From: an uncultured Porphyromonadaceae bacterium
GTDB lineage: Bacteria > Bacteroidota > Bacteroidia > Bacteroidales > Muribaculaceae
NCBI GenBank assembly: GCA_947177685.1
Contig: CAMWVE010000015.1
Coordinates: forward strand, 1-59,017
DNA: 59,017 nucleotides
Direction: 5' to 3'
The notes under the pieces are model-generated. The model searched no databases and had not been told where the DNA came from. It worked only from the letters and a program-made list of their open reading frames with translations. Positions 26,440 through 34,270 of this stretch are shown in pieces (position 1 is the first letter of the stretch; each line of letters starts with the position of its first letter). The translations under genes were made by a program, and so were the position numbers.

Positions 26440-26612
26440 TGGCAGGTCTTCTGACTTGTTCCCTTCAGCCATCGCCTTCCCAACCTCCGCTCTCTTGCTC
26501 GGTCAGTGGCTGTTTTGATGCTGAAATAATGGAACTTACAGCAGCGGGTCTGTCCGGGATTCTCACCCGGTTCCCTTTTGATTCCGTTTTACCGGAAACC
26601 AACGTACTAAAG
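26440..26612 (-). promoter_or_regulatory. cobalamin (adenosylcobalamin) riboswitch
   Basis: The minus strand carries the conserved cobalamin riboswitch elements in order: a 5' TACGTTGGTTTCCGG segment, GGGAACCGGGTGAGAATCCC with GACAGACCCGCTGCTGTAAG, the GCCACTG box (26510-26504), GGGAAGG (26481-26475) and the B12 box AGTCAGAAGACCTGCC (26456-26441). It ends 59 bases before the btuB start. Binding of adenosylcobalamin normally shuts off expression of the downstream transporter, here three genes. Confidence 0.95.
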
Positions 26613-26622
26613 TTATCGGTGG

Positions 26623-26653
26623 CAAAGGTAGGAAGAAAATTTTGTATAACCAA
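26623..26653 (-). promoter_or_regulatory. promoter of the cobalamin operon
   Basis: TTG at 26653-26651, 20 bases, then TACCTTTG at 26630-26623 on the minus strand. The predicted transcription start falls just before the riboswitch 5' end. Confidence 0.75.
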
Positions 26654-26677
26654 AATTTAGTTTTTATTTTTTAGTCC

Positions 26678-26756
26678 AATGGGACCAATGGGACTAATGG
26701 GACCGATGGGACTAATGGGACCAATGGGACTAATGGGACTAATGGGACCAATGGGA
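26678..26756. repeat. 9-bp minisatellite between btuB and gdhA promoters
   Basis: Eight copies of AATGGGACY (with one GATGGGACT) plus a partial ninth lie in a row. The last base is about 24 bp upstream of the btuB -33 element. The unit is a multiple of three, so a frame reading MGPMGLMGP runs through; it is not a convincing gene. Confidence 0.9.
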
Positions 26757-27000
26757 AAGGGAGCGACGACCGCTCCTCAGGCAGGAGCCGGAGAGGTTAT
26801 TTGCAGCCGCAAGCGGTCGGGGCGGAGGACTGAGAATGGAAAAATGACACTGTGGCGAGTTGCAAAAAGGGAAAAAAGCGTCGTGAATGGGTGAGTTATT
26901 CAAATGATGGCGAAAAAAGTTGACAAAAAATTATATCAATTAAAAGATTGTTATTATATTTGCCGAACCAAACAACCTAATATTTCTAACATCTAAAGCA
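26757..27000. other. non-coding region upstream of gdhA
   Basis: Contains a hairpin (GCTCCT/AGGAGC near 26771-26787) and a likely gdhA promoter with TATATTTG at 26955-26962. No gene or RNA is supported in this stretch. Confidence 0.45.
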
Positions 27001-28338
27001 ATGGATATTAATAATATCATGAGCACCCTGGAAGCCAAGCATCCAGGTGAAAAAGAATACCTCCAAGCAGTGAAGGAGGTTCTTCTTTCAGTTAACGACA
27101 TCTACAACCAGCACCCTGAGTTCGAAAAGAACAAAATCATCGAACGCATGGTGGAACCTGACCGTATTTTCACATTCCGCGTAACTTGGATCGACGATAA
27201 GGGCGAAATCCAGAACAACATCGGCTATCGCGTACAGTTCAACAACGCCATTGGTCCGTACAAGGGCGGTATCCGTTTCCACGCTTCCGTGAACCTCTCA
27301 ATTCTCAAGTTCCTCGGCTTCGAGCAGACTTTCAAAAACGCGCTGACCACACTCCCCATGGGTGGCGGCAAGGGTGGTTCCGACTTCTCACCCCGTGGCA
27401 AATCTGACCGCGAAATCATGCGTTTCTGCCAAGCGTTCATCCTCTGCCTCTGGAAATATCTGGGTCCGGATCGCGACGTTCCCGCAGGTGACATCGGCGT
27501 AGGTGGTCGTGAAGTAGGCTACATGTACGGCATGTACAAAAAACTCATGAACGAGTGCACCGGCACATTCACCGGCAAAGGTCTTGACTTCGGCGGTTCA
27601 CGCATCCGTCCCGAGGCTACCGGCTACGGCGCTCTCTATTTCGTAGAAAACATCCTCGGTCGCATCAACCAGAACATCGCCGGCAAAACTGTGGCTATCT
27701 CAGGTTTCGGCAACGTTGCATGGGGCGCAGCCAAGAAGGCTAACGAACTCGGTGCAAAAGTTGTCACCATCTCAGGTCCCGACGGTTATGTTTATGACCC
27801 GAACGGCATCAGCGGCGAAAAAGTTGACTACATGCTCGAACTCCGCGCATCAGGCAACGACATCGTGGCTCCCTATGCCGAGAAATTCCCCGGCTCAATT
27901 TTCTACGCCGGCAAGAAACCTTGGGAACAGAAAGTTGACATCGCACTCCCCTGCGCTACTCAGAACGAGGTGAACGGCGACGATGCACGTCAGCTCGTTG
28001 AAAACGGCGTTCAGCTTGTTGCTGAAGTTTCAAACATGGGTTGTACTCCCGAAGCTATCGACACTTTCATCAATGCCCGCATCATATATGCTCCCGGTAA
28101 GGCGGTTAACGCCGGTGGTGTAGCCACCTCAGGTCTGGAAATGACTCAGAACGCCGAGCACCTGCAGTGGACAGCAGAAGAGGTTGACGCCAAACTGCAC
28201 CAGATCATGAAGGACATTCACGAACAGTGCGTTAAATATGGTGTTGAACCTGACGGTTACCTCAACTACATGAAGGGCGCCAACATCGCCGGCTTCATGA
28301 AGGTTGCAACAGCCATGATGGAACAGGGCGTTATCTGA
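27001..28338 (+). CDS. gdhA: NADP-type glutamate dehydrogenase (hexameric)
   Basis: A 445-residue enzyme of the 50-kDa hexameric class that interconverts 2-oxoglutarate plus ammonia and glutamate. The substrate domain carries KGGIRFHASVNLSILKFLGF and the catalytic lysine motif LPMGGGKGGSDF (about 117-128), then CQAFILCLWKYLGPDRDVPA. The nucleotide fold starts near residue 235 (VAISGFGNVAWGAAKKA). It has its own promoter (TATATTTG at 26955-26962) and terminator. In gut Bacteroidales this enzyme is the main route of ammonia assimilation. NADP preference is inferred from the family. Confidence 0.95.
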   Translation: MDINNIMSTLEAKHPGEKEYLQAVKEVLLSVNDIYNQHPEFEKNKIIERMVEPDRIFTFRVTWIDDKGEIQNNIGYRVQFNNAIGPYKGGIRFHASVNLSILKFLGFEQTFKNALTTLPMGGGKGGSDFSPRGKSDREIMRFCQAFILCLWKYLGPDRDVPAGDIGVGGREVGYMYGMYKKLMNECTGTFTGKGLDFGGSRIRPEATGYGALYFVENILGRINQNIAGKTVAISGFGNVAWGAAKKANELGAKVVTISGPDGYVYDPNGISGEKVDYMLELRASGNDIVAPYAEKFPGSIFYAGKKPWEQKVDIALPCATQNEVNGDDARQLVENGVQLVAEVSNMGCTPEAIDTFINARIIYAPGKAVNAGGVATSGLEMTQNAEHLQWTAEEVDAKLHQIMKDIHEQCVKYGVEPDGYLNYMKGANIAGFMKVATAMMEQGVI

Positions 28339-28371
28339 TAAAACAGACTCCTGCTGAAATCGGACTTCCAC

Positions 28372-28394
28372 ATATATATATATATATATATATA
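28372..28394. repeat. AT dinucleotide repeat within a hairpin
   Basis: A 23-base run of alternating A and T is flanked by ACTTCC upstream and GGAAGT downstream, so the whole stretch 28363-28405 can fold back on itself. It lies between the gdhA stop and its terminator. Confidence 0.75.
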
Positions 28395-28415
28395 ATAAGG
28401 AAGTTCCACATAATA

Positions 28416-28452
28416 AAGAAGGTTTCCCCATGCGGGAAGCCTTCTTTTTTTC
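28416..28452 (+). terminator. gdhA terminator
   Basis: AAAGAAGG...TTCCC pairs with GGGAA...CCTTCTTT around a 5-base loop, followed by a T run to 28451. Confidence 0.85.
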
Positions 28453-28515
28453 TCAGGCTTGCGGAGCGGTCATCTCGGAGCGCTTGCAAAGCAAGAACTC
28501 TCCGGCTTCCGCTTG

Positions 28516-28591
28516 TTAGCCCGGCGAACAAATACTTTATGGCAGTTGCGGATGCCGGAGACATCCGCTCCGGACACACCACGGTGTGCCC
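28516..28591. repeat. composite repeat: family-2 palindrome plus REP
   Basis: A 60-base block (TTAGCCCGG...TCCGGAC) is shared with 39636-39695. Inside it lies the palindrome GCGGATG-CCGGAGA-CATCCGC at 28548-28568. A diverged REP hairpin (GGACACACCACGGTGTGCCC, 28572-28591) follows at once. The surrounding 28453-28680 has other short inverted repeats (for example CCGCTC/GAGCGG) but no credible gene. Confidence 0.75.
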
Positions 28592-28724
28592 CTACAAAAG
28601 GTGGCTATGATAATCGCTGTAGCCGCTCCGGAACCAGTGGAACTTGGCTAATTCCCTGTGAGCCGAGCGGTTATAAAATTTCAAATTAATAAAAATTTGA
28701 AAATGAAGTTAAATAAAGTTAAAT

Positions 28725-28733
28725 GGGGGGGGG
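28725..28733. repeat. G9 homopolymer upstream of the pilus operon
   Basis: Nine consecutive G lie in an A/T-rich stretch, 48 bases before a TAATTTTG (28781-28788) that may be the -7 element of the pilus operon. Such a tract is prone to slippage. Confidence 0.7.
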
Positions 28734-28935
28734 TAAATTAAAAATATACATAAATATTTCTCTATGTCAGAAATAAATTTTAATTTTGCGTTCCGAAATT
28801 GCCTAACTGTGGATTTTTTCAAGGGTCAATTGAGTAAACTCTAATTAATTTTAACCAAAAGACACTAATTTATTGAATATTTCCAACATTCAGGGAAGAT
28901 CCGACAAAATTCAAAACAACTAAAAAATATATAAG

Positions 28936-29523
28936 ATGAAACGGTCCCTAAAGGGTATTTTATGCAGCATTGTTTTCATGGTTTGTGTTATAGGCGCACA
29001 AGCGCAGACCCATGCCTTAAAGACTAACCTGCTGAGTGACGCTACGTTGACGCTGAACGGGGCATACGAACTGAAGCTTGCTCCCCGGTGGACGGCTGAG
29101 TTCGGAGGGAATCTGAACGCGTGGACCATCGACAGCCACAGCTGGCGTCAGTGGTCGGTGATGCCGGAGGTGCGCTACTGGTTCTGTCAGTCGTTCTCAG
29201 GTCATTTCCTCGGTGCGCATCTGCTCGGAGGACAGTATGACTGGGGCAACCTCGACATGGATTTCACTATGCTGGGCACAGACTTCGGCAAACTCAAAGA
29301 CTATCGTTATCAGGGCTGGATGGTAGGCGCCGGCGTGGCTTACGGCTACTCATGGATTCTGAACCGCCACTGGAACATAGAGGCTGAGATTGGTTTCGGA
29401 TGGGTCTACACCCGCTATGACCAGTATTACTGCACCAACTGCGCCACCCGTGTCAAGCGCAATGCGCCTCATAACTATGTCGGTCCCACCAAGGCTGCCG
29501 TCAATCTTGTCTATACATTCTGA
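28936..29523 (+). CDS. DUF3575 outer-membrane protein of the pilus locus
   Basis: A 195-residue protein with a signal peptide (ending GAQAQ, about residue 24) and a small beta-barrel pattern: LKTNLLSDATLTLNGAYELK opens the DUF3575 domain, followed by amphipathic strands (RWTAEFGGNLNAW, YWFCQSFSGHFLGAHLLGG, YGYSWILNRHWNIEAEIGFG) and a terminal VNLVYTF. DUF3575 genes are standard first genes of Bacteroidales Mfa/Fim-type loci. It probably sits in the outer membrane and may help assembly or anchoring; no mechanism is known. The leader from the likely promoter is about 140 bases. Confidence 0.85.
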   Translation: MKRSLKGILCSIVFMVCVIGAQAQTHALKTNLLSDATLTLNGAYELKLAPRWTAEFGGNLNAWTIDSHSWRQWSVMPEVRYWFCQSFSGHFLGAHLLGGQYDWGNLDMDFTMLGTDFGKLKDYRYQGWMVGAGVAYGYSWILNRHWNIEAEIGFGWVYTRYDQYYCTNCATRVKRNAPHNYVGPTKAAVNLVYTF

Positions 29524-29540
29524 AAGTCTAATTCATCACA

Positions 29541-31010
29541 ATGTCAGCTATGACCAGATTAATATACAGACTACCCGCAGTGATATTCGCTCTGTTAGCC
29601 ATCGTTGCCGCCGATGCGGCGCAGGTGTCGTTTCATGGAGCGGACGACCTCACTTCGAATCGCGTGGAGGACAACTATGTGCTTTCCATGCAGCTCAATC
29701 CGCGCGTGATTAAACCGGGACGCGACCGCGAGATGATAATAACCCCGGTGCTGACCTCGGCTGACGGCAAGGACTCCATTGTCATGCCTACGGTTTATGT
29801 GTCAGGTCGTAACCGCTACTTCTCCCACATCCGCAACAACGATCTTCCCGCAGGGGTGACACTGCTTCAGGCAGGCAAGGACGCGCCGCTGGACTACCGT
29901 TTTGAGACACCGTGGCTTCCGTGGATGAACCACAGCGACCTGAATTTCCGTTGTCAGACAGGCAATTGCTGCGACACTCCGGTCAACTCCGGCTCGCCGC
30001 TGATTGCGCGTCACAACTTCCGACCCCCTTACATGGAGTTCGACCCGATGTATGTGGCTCTGACCGGTGACTCCACCATTGTCATCGAGGCACAGGGCTC
30101 GGCATTCGTGGACTTCGTTGTCAACCGCACCGAGCTGAAACCCGACTACCGAGGCAACCGCAAGGAAATCGACAAAATCATCAAGTCCATTGACCTTGTG
30201 GCGCAGGACTCCGACGCCATCATAACCCGCATCACCATCAAAGGTTATGCGTCGCCTGAAGGCACCTACGCCAACAACACCCGCCTTGCATTGGGTCGTA
30301 CGAAAACACTGAGGGATTATGTGACCTCGGACATCAGCAAGCGACATGCCTCGTTCAACCCCGAGGTGATGTTCACCGACTATGAGCCCGAGGACTGGGA
30401 CGGTTTGATCAAATGGCTGGAGAACAATCAGATAGAGAACGGCGCAGCCATCCTTGAGATTGCCCGCGACAAATCGTTGGAGCCTGACCCGCGCAACAGC
30501 AAGATTCAAAGACTCTATCCGCGCCAGTATGCCTACCTGCTAAAGGAGGTTTACCCCGCGCTGCGTCACTCAGACTATACCATCCGCTACAACATCAAGA
30601 CCACCAATGATGTGGAGCATCTGAAGCAGATGATGGCGACCACACCTGAACGTCTGCGTCCGGTAGACTTCTACATGATTGCCAGAACCTACCCCTTAGG
30701 CTCCGAAGAATATATCGATGTGATGATGAAAGCCGCAAAGCAGTATCCCAACGACCCGGAGGCAGCGCTGAACGTGGCTAACATCTATCTGGCTCAGAAC
30801 GACCTTGACAAAGCCGAGCAGTATCTGGCAAGTGCCGGCAACTCCCCTGAGGCAATCTTCACACGCGCCAACATTGCCGCACGTCGCGGCGACCTGAAAC
30901 TTGCCAAGTCGCTGCTGAAGGGAGCCGGCGAAAAAGGTATGCCGCAGGCAGCCGAGCTTATCGAGCAGATCGACGCCCTGCTCAACTTCCCGGTGGTAAC
31001 CTACTTCTAA
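29541..31010 (+). CDS. DUF3868 / OmpA-like / TPR protein of the pilus locus
   Basis: A 489-residue exported protein. After a signal peptide (ending ADAAQ) comes a DUF3868-type beta domain (about 30-190). An OmpA-C-like region follows at about 195-320 (FVDFVVNRTELKPDYRGNRK, ITIKGYASPEGTYANNTRLA, GRTKTLRDYV), suited to peptidoglycan binding. The C-terminal TPR segment, about 385-480, includes AALNVANIYLAQNDLDKAEQ. It is 17 bases after the DUF3575 gene. The layout suggests a periplasmic anchor connecting the pilus base to the wall. Homologues are regular partners of Mfa-type pili, but a direct role is not proven. Confidence 0.8.
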   Translation: MSAMTRLIYRLPAVIFALLAIVAADAAQVSFHGADDLTSNRVEDNYVLSMQLNPRVIKPGRDREMIITPVLTSADGKDSIVMPTVYVSGRNRYFSHIRNNDLPAGVTLLQAGKDAPLDYRFETPWLPWMNHSDLNFRCQTGNCCDTPVNSGSPLIARHNFRPPYMEFDPMYVALTGDSTIVIEAQGSAFVDFVVNRTELKPDYRGNRKEIDKIIKSIDLVAQDSDAIITRITIKGYASPEGTYANNTRLALGRTKTLRDYVTSDISKRHASFNPEVMFTDYEPEDWDGLIKWLENNQIENGAAILEIARDKSLEPDPRNSKIQRLYPRQYAYLLKEVYPALRHSDYTIRYNIKTTNDVEHLKQMMATTPERLRPVDFYMIARTYPLGSEEYIDVMMKAAKQYPNDPEAALNVANIYLAQNDLDKAEQYLASAGNSPEAIFTRANIAARRGDLKLAKSLLKGAGEKGMPQAAELIEQIDALLNFPVVTYF

Positions 31011-31060
31011 AGAAAAATCAATAAATAAAATAAATTTATCCATTAATTAATCAATCATTT

Positions 31061-33085
31061 ATGAATCTTAAATCATTATGCAAAGCCATGCTGCTTTGCG
31101 GAGCGCTCTCCTTCATGGCAGCATGCTCCAATGAGATTGATGCTCCTGACACCCCCAACAAGGGTCACGGACAGGCAGGTGACGGTGTTTACATGGCACT
31201 CGACATCACTCTCCCCAGTTCCAACGGCTCGCGCAGCGAGACTACTGACAATGGTTACGGCGAAAGCACCAACGGAACCGAATTAGGTCAGGACGAAGAA
31301 AACAACGTTCAGCAGGTGCTCATCGTTCTCGCCCGTTACAGCGATAACGCGTTCATCTCTTCAGGCGTTGTTTCTTCAAGCAAGCTCACCCCCATCACCA
31401 ACATCAACGGTTACAAATCAGTAGCTAAGATTGACAAGACTGAAATTTCCGAGTTCTATAACAAATCAAACAGCCGCGAGGTTTCGGTGTTCGTGTTCTG
31501 TAACCCCACCAAGGAACTTCTCGACATTGTTGACACAACTCCGCTGCTCGACACCGAGTGGACCAACTCAATCTGCGAACTCAACGTGGGTAACGGTCAG
31601 ACTGAGAAAAACACCAGCATCTGGGCTGACAACTCATTCCTGATGAGCAACTCGGAAATCGCACAGCGTACGCTCCCCGCAACCATGGAGGAATGGACCA
31701 AATACAACACCGAGGCAACTGCATTTGACCTGTCAGGTGTTAACTCAAGCGGTTCTGATACAGAAATCGACAACTCATCGACCCGCGGTCGCGGTTCAGT
31801 GAAAGTTGAGCGCGCCGTTGCTCGTTTCGACTTCAAGGATGGTTCGGAACTCGGCAACAACACCTATAATGTTATCTACACCGTTGACGACGCACACAAC
31901 CAGATTCCTCTGTTCAACGTTCAGCTCAGCCGCATCGGTCTTGCCAACCTGAACAAGAAATTCTACTATCTGCCCCGCGTTTCAGAAAATGGTCAGAACA
32001 CCGGTGCAAAACTCTGCGGTGCCGAGATTTCAACCAACTATGTGGTTTCGCCCAACGCTGCCGCATTTGACAAACCTGTCACCTCAGGTTTCGACACTTA
32101 CTTCAACTACCCCTTCTTCACAATTCCCGAAGGTGCTACCGAGCCCACCTACAACTACAACGAGTGGTACTTCAACAACATCTCGGATGTTCTCGGCAGC
32201 AAAAAGAATGACAAGAGCAAAGAGTACAAGATCTGGCGCTACATAACAGAGAACACTGTTCCCGCTCAGAACACCAACCAGACCATGTCACGCACCACAA
32301 TGATCATCTTCAAAGGTAAACTCGTTCCGGATGCAGCCGCTTTCGAATCAACAGACGAGAATACCAAGACTCTGGCAGAACGCATGGGCGACGGTACAGA
32401 TGCTCATCCCTGCACACTGACCGGTAATCCTGACAAAGACCCCGCTATCTACTACTTCAACAACTCAATCTACTTCGGTTGGGACAATCTGCGCAAGGCA
32501 GCCATCGCATCGGCAATCGAGCTGAAGGATAATGTGCCCGTAGTTGACGAAAATGGTCAGCTCGTGAACGTACGCCGTTCAACATCACTCTATCTGGCTG
32601 TGTTCGGCGACGGTTGCATGGGTGAATTCACTTGGGGTACCAAAACTTACAATGACTCTCCCGAAGGTATGTCAGTTGACGAAAATTCAGCAAACTACCT
32701 CTATGAAGCTTGGCTTGCCAATGACACTGATGAAAAAGCTTACATGGCAATGAAGAACGCCATCACTTCTCAGCTCATCACCATCTACGAGTCAAGCGTT
32801 GACCCCGTTCTCGGCGCCGGTTACTACTTCTACTATTACTACAAGAACCGTCACAACGACAACCTCGACAACGGCACAATGGGCACAATGGAGTTCGCAA
32901 CCGTGCGTAACAACGTTTACAAACTCGCTGTTACCAAAATCGGTGCTCTCGGTCACCCCCGTATCCCCGAAAATGACCCCGACAAACCCACTCCTGACAC
33001 CCCCGACGAATCAGATGACATCTACATCACCGTCACCTGCCGTGTGCTTCCGTGGATTGTCCGCGTAAACAACATTGTATTCTGA
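31061..33085 (+). CDS. Mfa1-type major pilus subunit (type V pilin)
   Basis: A 674-residue lipoprotein pilin (lipobox MAAC, then SNEIDAP). The N-terminal fimbrillin domain includes the family segment VKVERAVARFDF at about 245-257. The Mfa1 C-terminal strand TVTCRVLPWIVRVNNIVF ends the chain. In type V pili the lipid-anchored precursor reaches the surface, a protease removes the first strand, and subunits join by donor-strand exchange. It is larger than P. gingivalis Mfa1 (about 560). The following Mfa2-like protein shares the end motif WIVRxNNI. Which subunit dominates cannot be decided without expression data. Confidence 0.85.
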   Translation: MNLKSLCKAMLLCGALSFMAACSNEIDAPDTPNKGHGQAGDGVYMALDITLPSSNGSRSETTDNGYGESTNGTELGQDEENNVQQVLIVLARYSDNAFISSGVVSSSKLTPITNINGYKSVAKIDKTEISEFYNKSNSREVSVFVFCNPTKELLDIVDTTPLLDTEWTNSICELNVGNGQTEKNTSIWADNSFLMSNSEIAQRTLPATMEEWTKYNTEATAFDLSGVNSSGSDTEIDNSSTRGRGSVKVERAVARFDFKDGSELGNNTYNVIYTVDDAHNQIPLFNVQLSRIGLANLNKKFYYLPRVSENGQNTGAKLCGAEISTNYVVSPNAAAFDKPVTSGFDTYFNYPFFTIPEGATEPTYNYNEWYFNNISDVLGSKKNDKSKEYKIWRYITENTVPAQNTNQTMSRTTMIIFKGKLVPDAAAFESTDENTKTLAERMGDGTDAHPCTLTGNPDKDPAIYYFNNSIYFGWDNLRKAAIASAIELKDNVPVVDENGQLVNVRRSTSLYLAVFGDGCMGEFTWGTKTYNDSPEGMSVDENSANYLYEAWLANDTDEKAYMAMKNAITSQLITIYESSVDPVLGAGYYFYYYYKNRHNDNLDNGTMGTMEFATVRNNVYKLAVTKIGALGHPRIPENDPDKPTPDTPDESDDIYITVTCRVLPWIVRVNNIVF

Positions 33086-33139
33086 TTCCGGTAACTGTTT
33101 GAAACAAGACTGTTTATCTAACAATCAAAACAAATCTTG

Positions 33140-34192
33140 ATGTTATTTAAGAAACATCTCATAAACGCGCTTGTCGGCACCGCCCTCGTGGCGGTGCCGG
33201 TCACGGCGCTTACTTCCTGCGACTTTATCTATCAGGATCTGGAGGCGTGTCCCACAGGCATGCAGTTGCGTTTTGTCTATGACTATAACATGGAGTTCGC
33301 CAATGCGTTTCCCTCGCAGGTGGACTGTCTGTCGCTGCTCATCTATGACGGTGAAGGGCGTTATGTGGAGACACGCACCGTCACCGACCGCGACAAGCTC
33401 GGCGACGAAAACTGGCGCATGCACATCGACCTGCCTGTCGGAGACTACACCTTTGTCGCATACGGCGGCATGGCATGCAACGAAAGCTCGTTCAGCTTTG
33501 TCACCACACCCACCACAGGCTCGCAACTGACATCGCTCGGCGTCGACCTCGACAAAAATCTGCTCACCTCACCCGTGGGCACACGTCTGCACCCGCTTTT
33601 CTACGGGCGCGGAGAGTTCTCGCTCACCGAGAACAAAACTCTGGAAATTCCGGAGGGAACCATTTACATGATGAAGGACACGAACAACGTGCGCATCCTT
33701 CTGCAGAACACTGACGGCTCGCCCGTCGACAACCGTGATTTCATCTTTGAAATCACTGACAACAACACTTCATTTGCTTGGAACAACGATCTCAATCCCG
33801 CTCCCACAATCACCTATTGCCCGTGGACGCAGGGTCAGGAGACCGCAGGCACCAACGCCGACGGCTCTGCCGTGACGCTGGCTTACGCTGAATTTTCAAC
33901 CTCACGATTCATCACCGACTCCGACGCCCGGCTGACAATCAAGCGGAAAGACCCCGCACTTGCCGACGGCAAGGAAACCGTGCTCTCCATCCCCTTGGTG
34001 GAATATCTGCTGCTGCTCCGCAGTCAGGAATTCGCCTCAATGAGCAAGCAGGAATTTCTGGATCGTGAAAGCCGCTGGGACCTCATCCTCTTCCTCGACG
34101 CAAGAACGGGCGGATGGTATCAGGTTCAGATTGTAATCAACGGCTGGATTGTGAGAATCAATAATATCGGTGACCTTCACTACCAAATCTGA
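33140..34192 (+). CDS. FimB/Mfa2-family pilus anchor subunit
   Basis: A 350-residue lipoprotein (lipobox LTSC) with the FimB/Mfa2 signature at the N-terminus: CPTGMQLRFVYDYNMEFANAF then a segment with VDCLSLLIYD. The second beta-domain ends VQIVINGWIVRINNIGDL. Mfa2/FimB proteins remain in the outer membrane, anchor the pilus and limit its length. The ATG at 33140 is used; the TTG just before it is not needed. A 45-base tandem duplication begins within the last codons and continues into the gap after the gene. Confidence 0.88.
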   Translation: MLFKKHLINALVGTALVAVPVTALTSCDFIYQDLEACPTGMQLRFVYDYNMEFANAFPSQVDCLSLLIYDGEGRYVETRTVTDRDKLGDENWRMHIDLPVGDYTFVAYGGMACNESSFSFVTTPTTGSQLTSLGVDLDKNLLTSPVGTRLHPLFYGRGEFSLTENKTLEIPEGTIYMMKDTNNVRILLQNTDGSPVDNRDFIFEITDNNTSFAWNNDLNPAPTITYCPWTQGQETAGTNADGSAVTLAYAEFSTSRFITDSDARLTIKRKDPALADGKETVLSIPLVEYLLLLRSQEFASMSKQEFLDRESRWDLILFLDARTGGWYQVQIVINGWIVRINNIGDLHYQI

Positions 34193-34270
34193 CCCCCTCT
34201 CTTCAAAACAAAAACAAAACGTTACTATCAAATCTGACCCCTCTCTCCCAAAACTAAAACGAAACGTTAA
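34181..34270. repeat. 45-bp tandem duplication between pilus genes
   Basis: 34181-34225 and 34226-34270 are near-identical 45-base units (both contain CAAATCTGACCCC and end ACGTTA-C/A). The first covers the last codons and stop of the Mfa2-like gene; the second places a relic of that end before the next start codon. Confidence 0.85.

Noticed and set aside
26382-26483. N-terminal extension of the BtuB-like protein
   Set aside because: These codons would come from the B12 box and P-stem of the riboswitch, and the protein would lack a proper signal peptide; the ATG at 26381 gives one.
26679-26894. 71-codon open frame reading MGPMGL repeats
   Set aside because: It is the 9-bp minisatellite in frame followed by unrelated basic sequence; length divisibility explains the open frame.
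28459-28689. 76-codon open frame in the gap after gdhA
   Set aside because: It is made of REP-type and other inverted repeats, with no family likeness or start signal.
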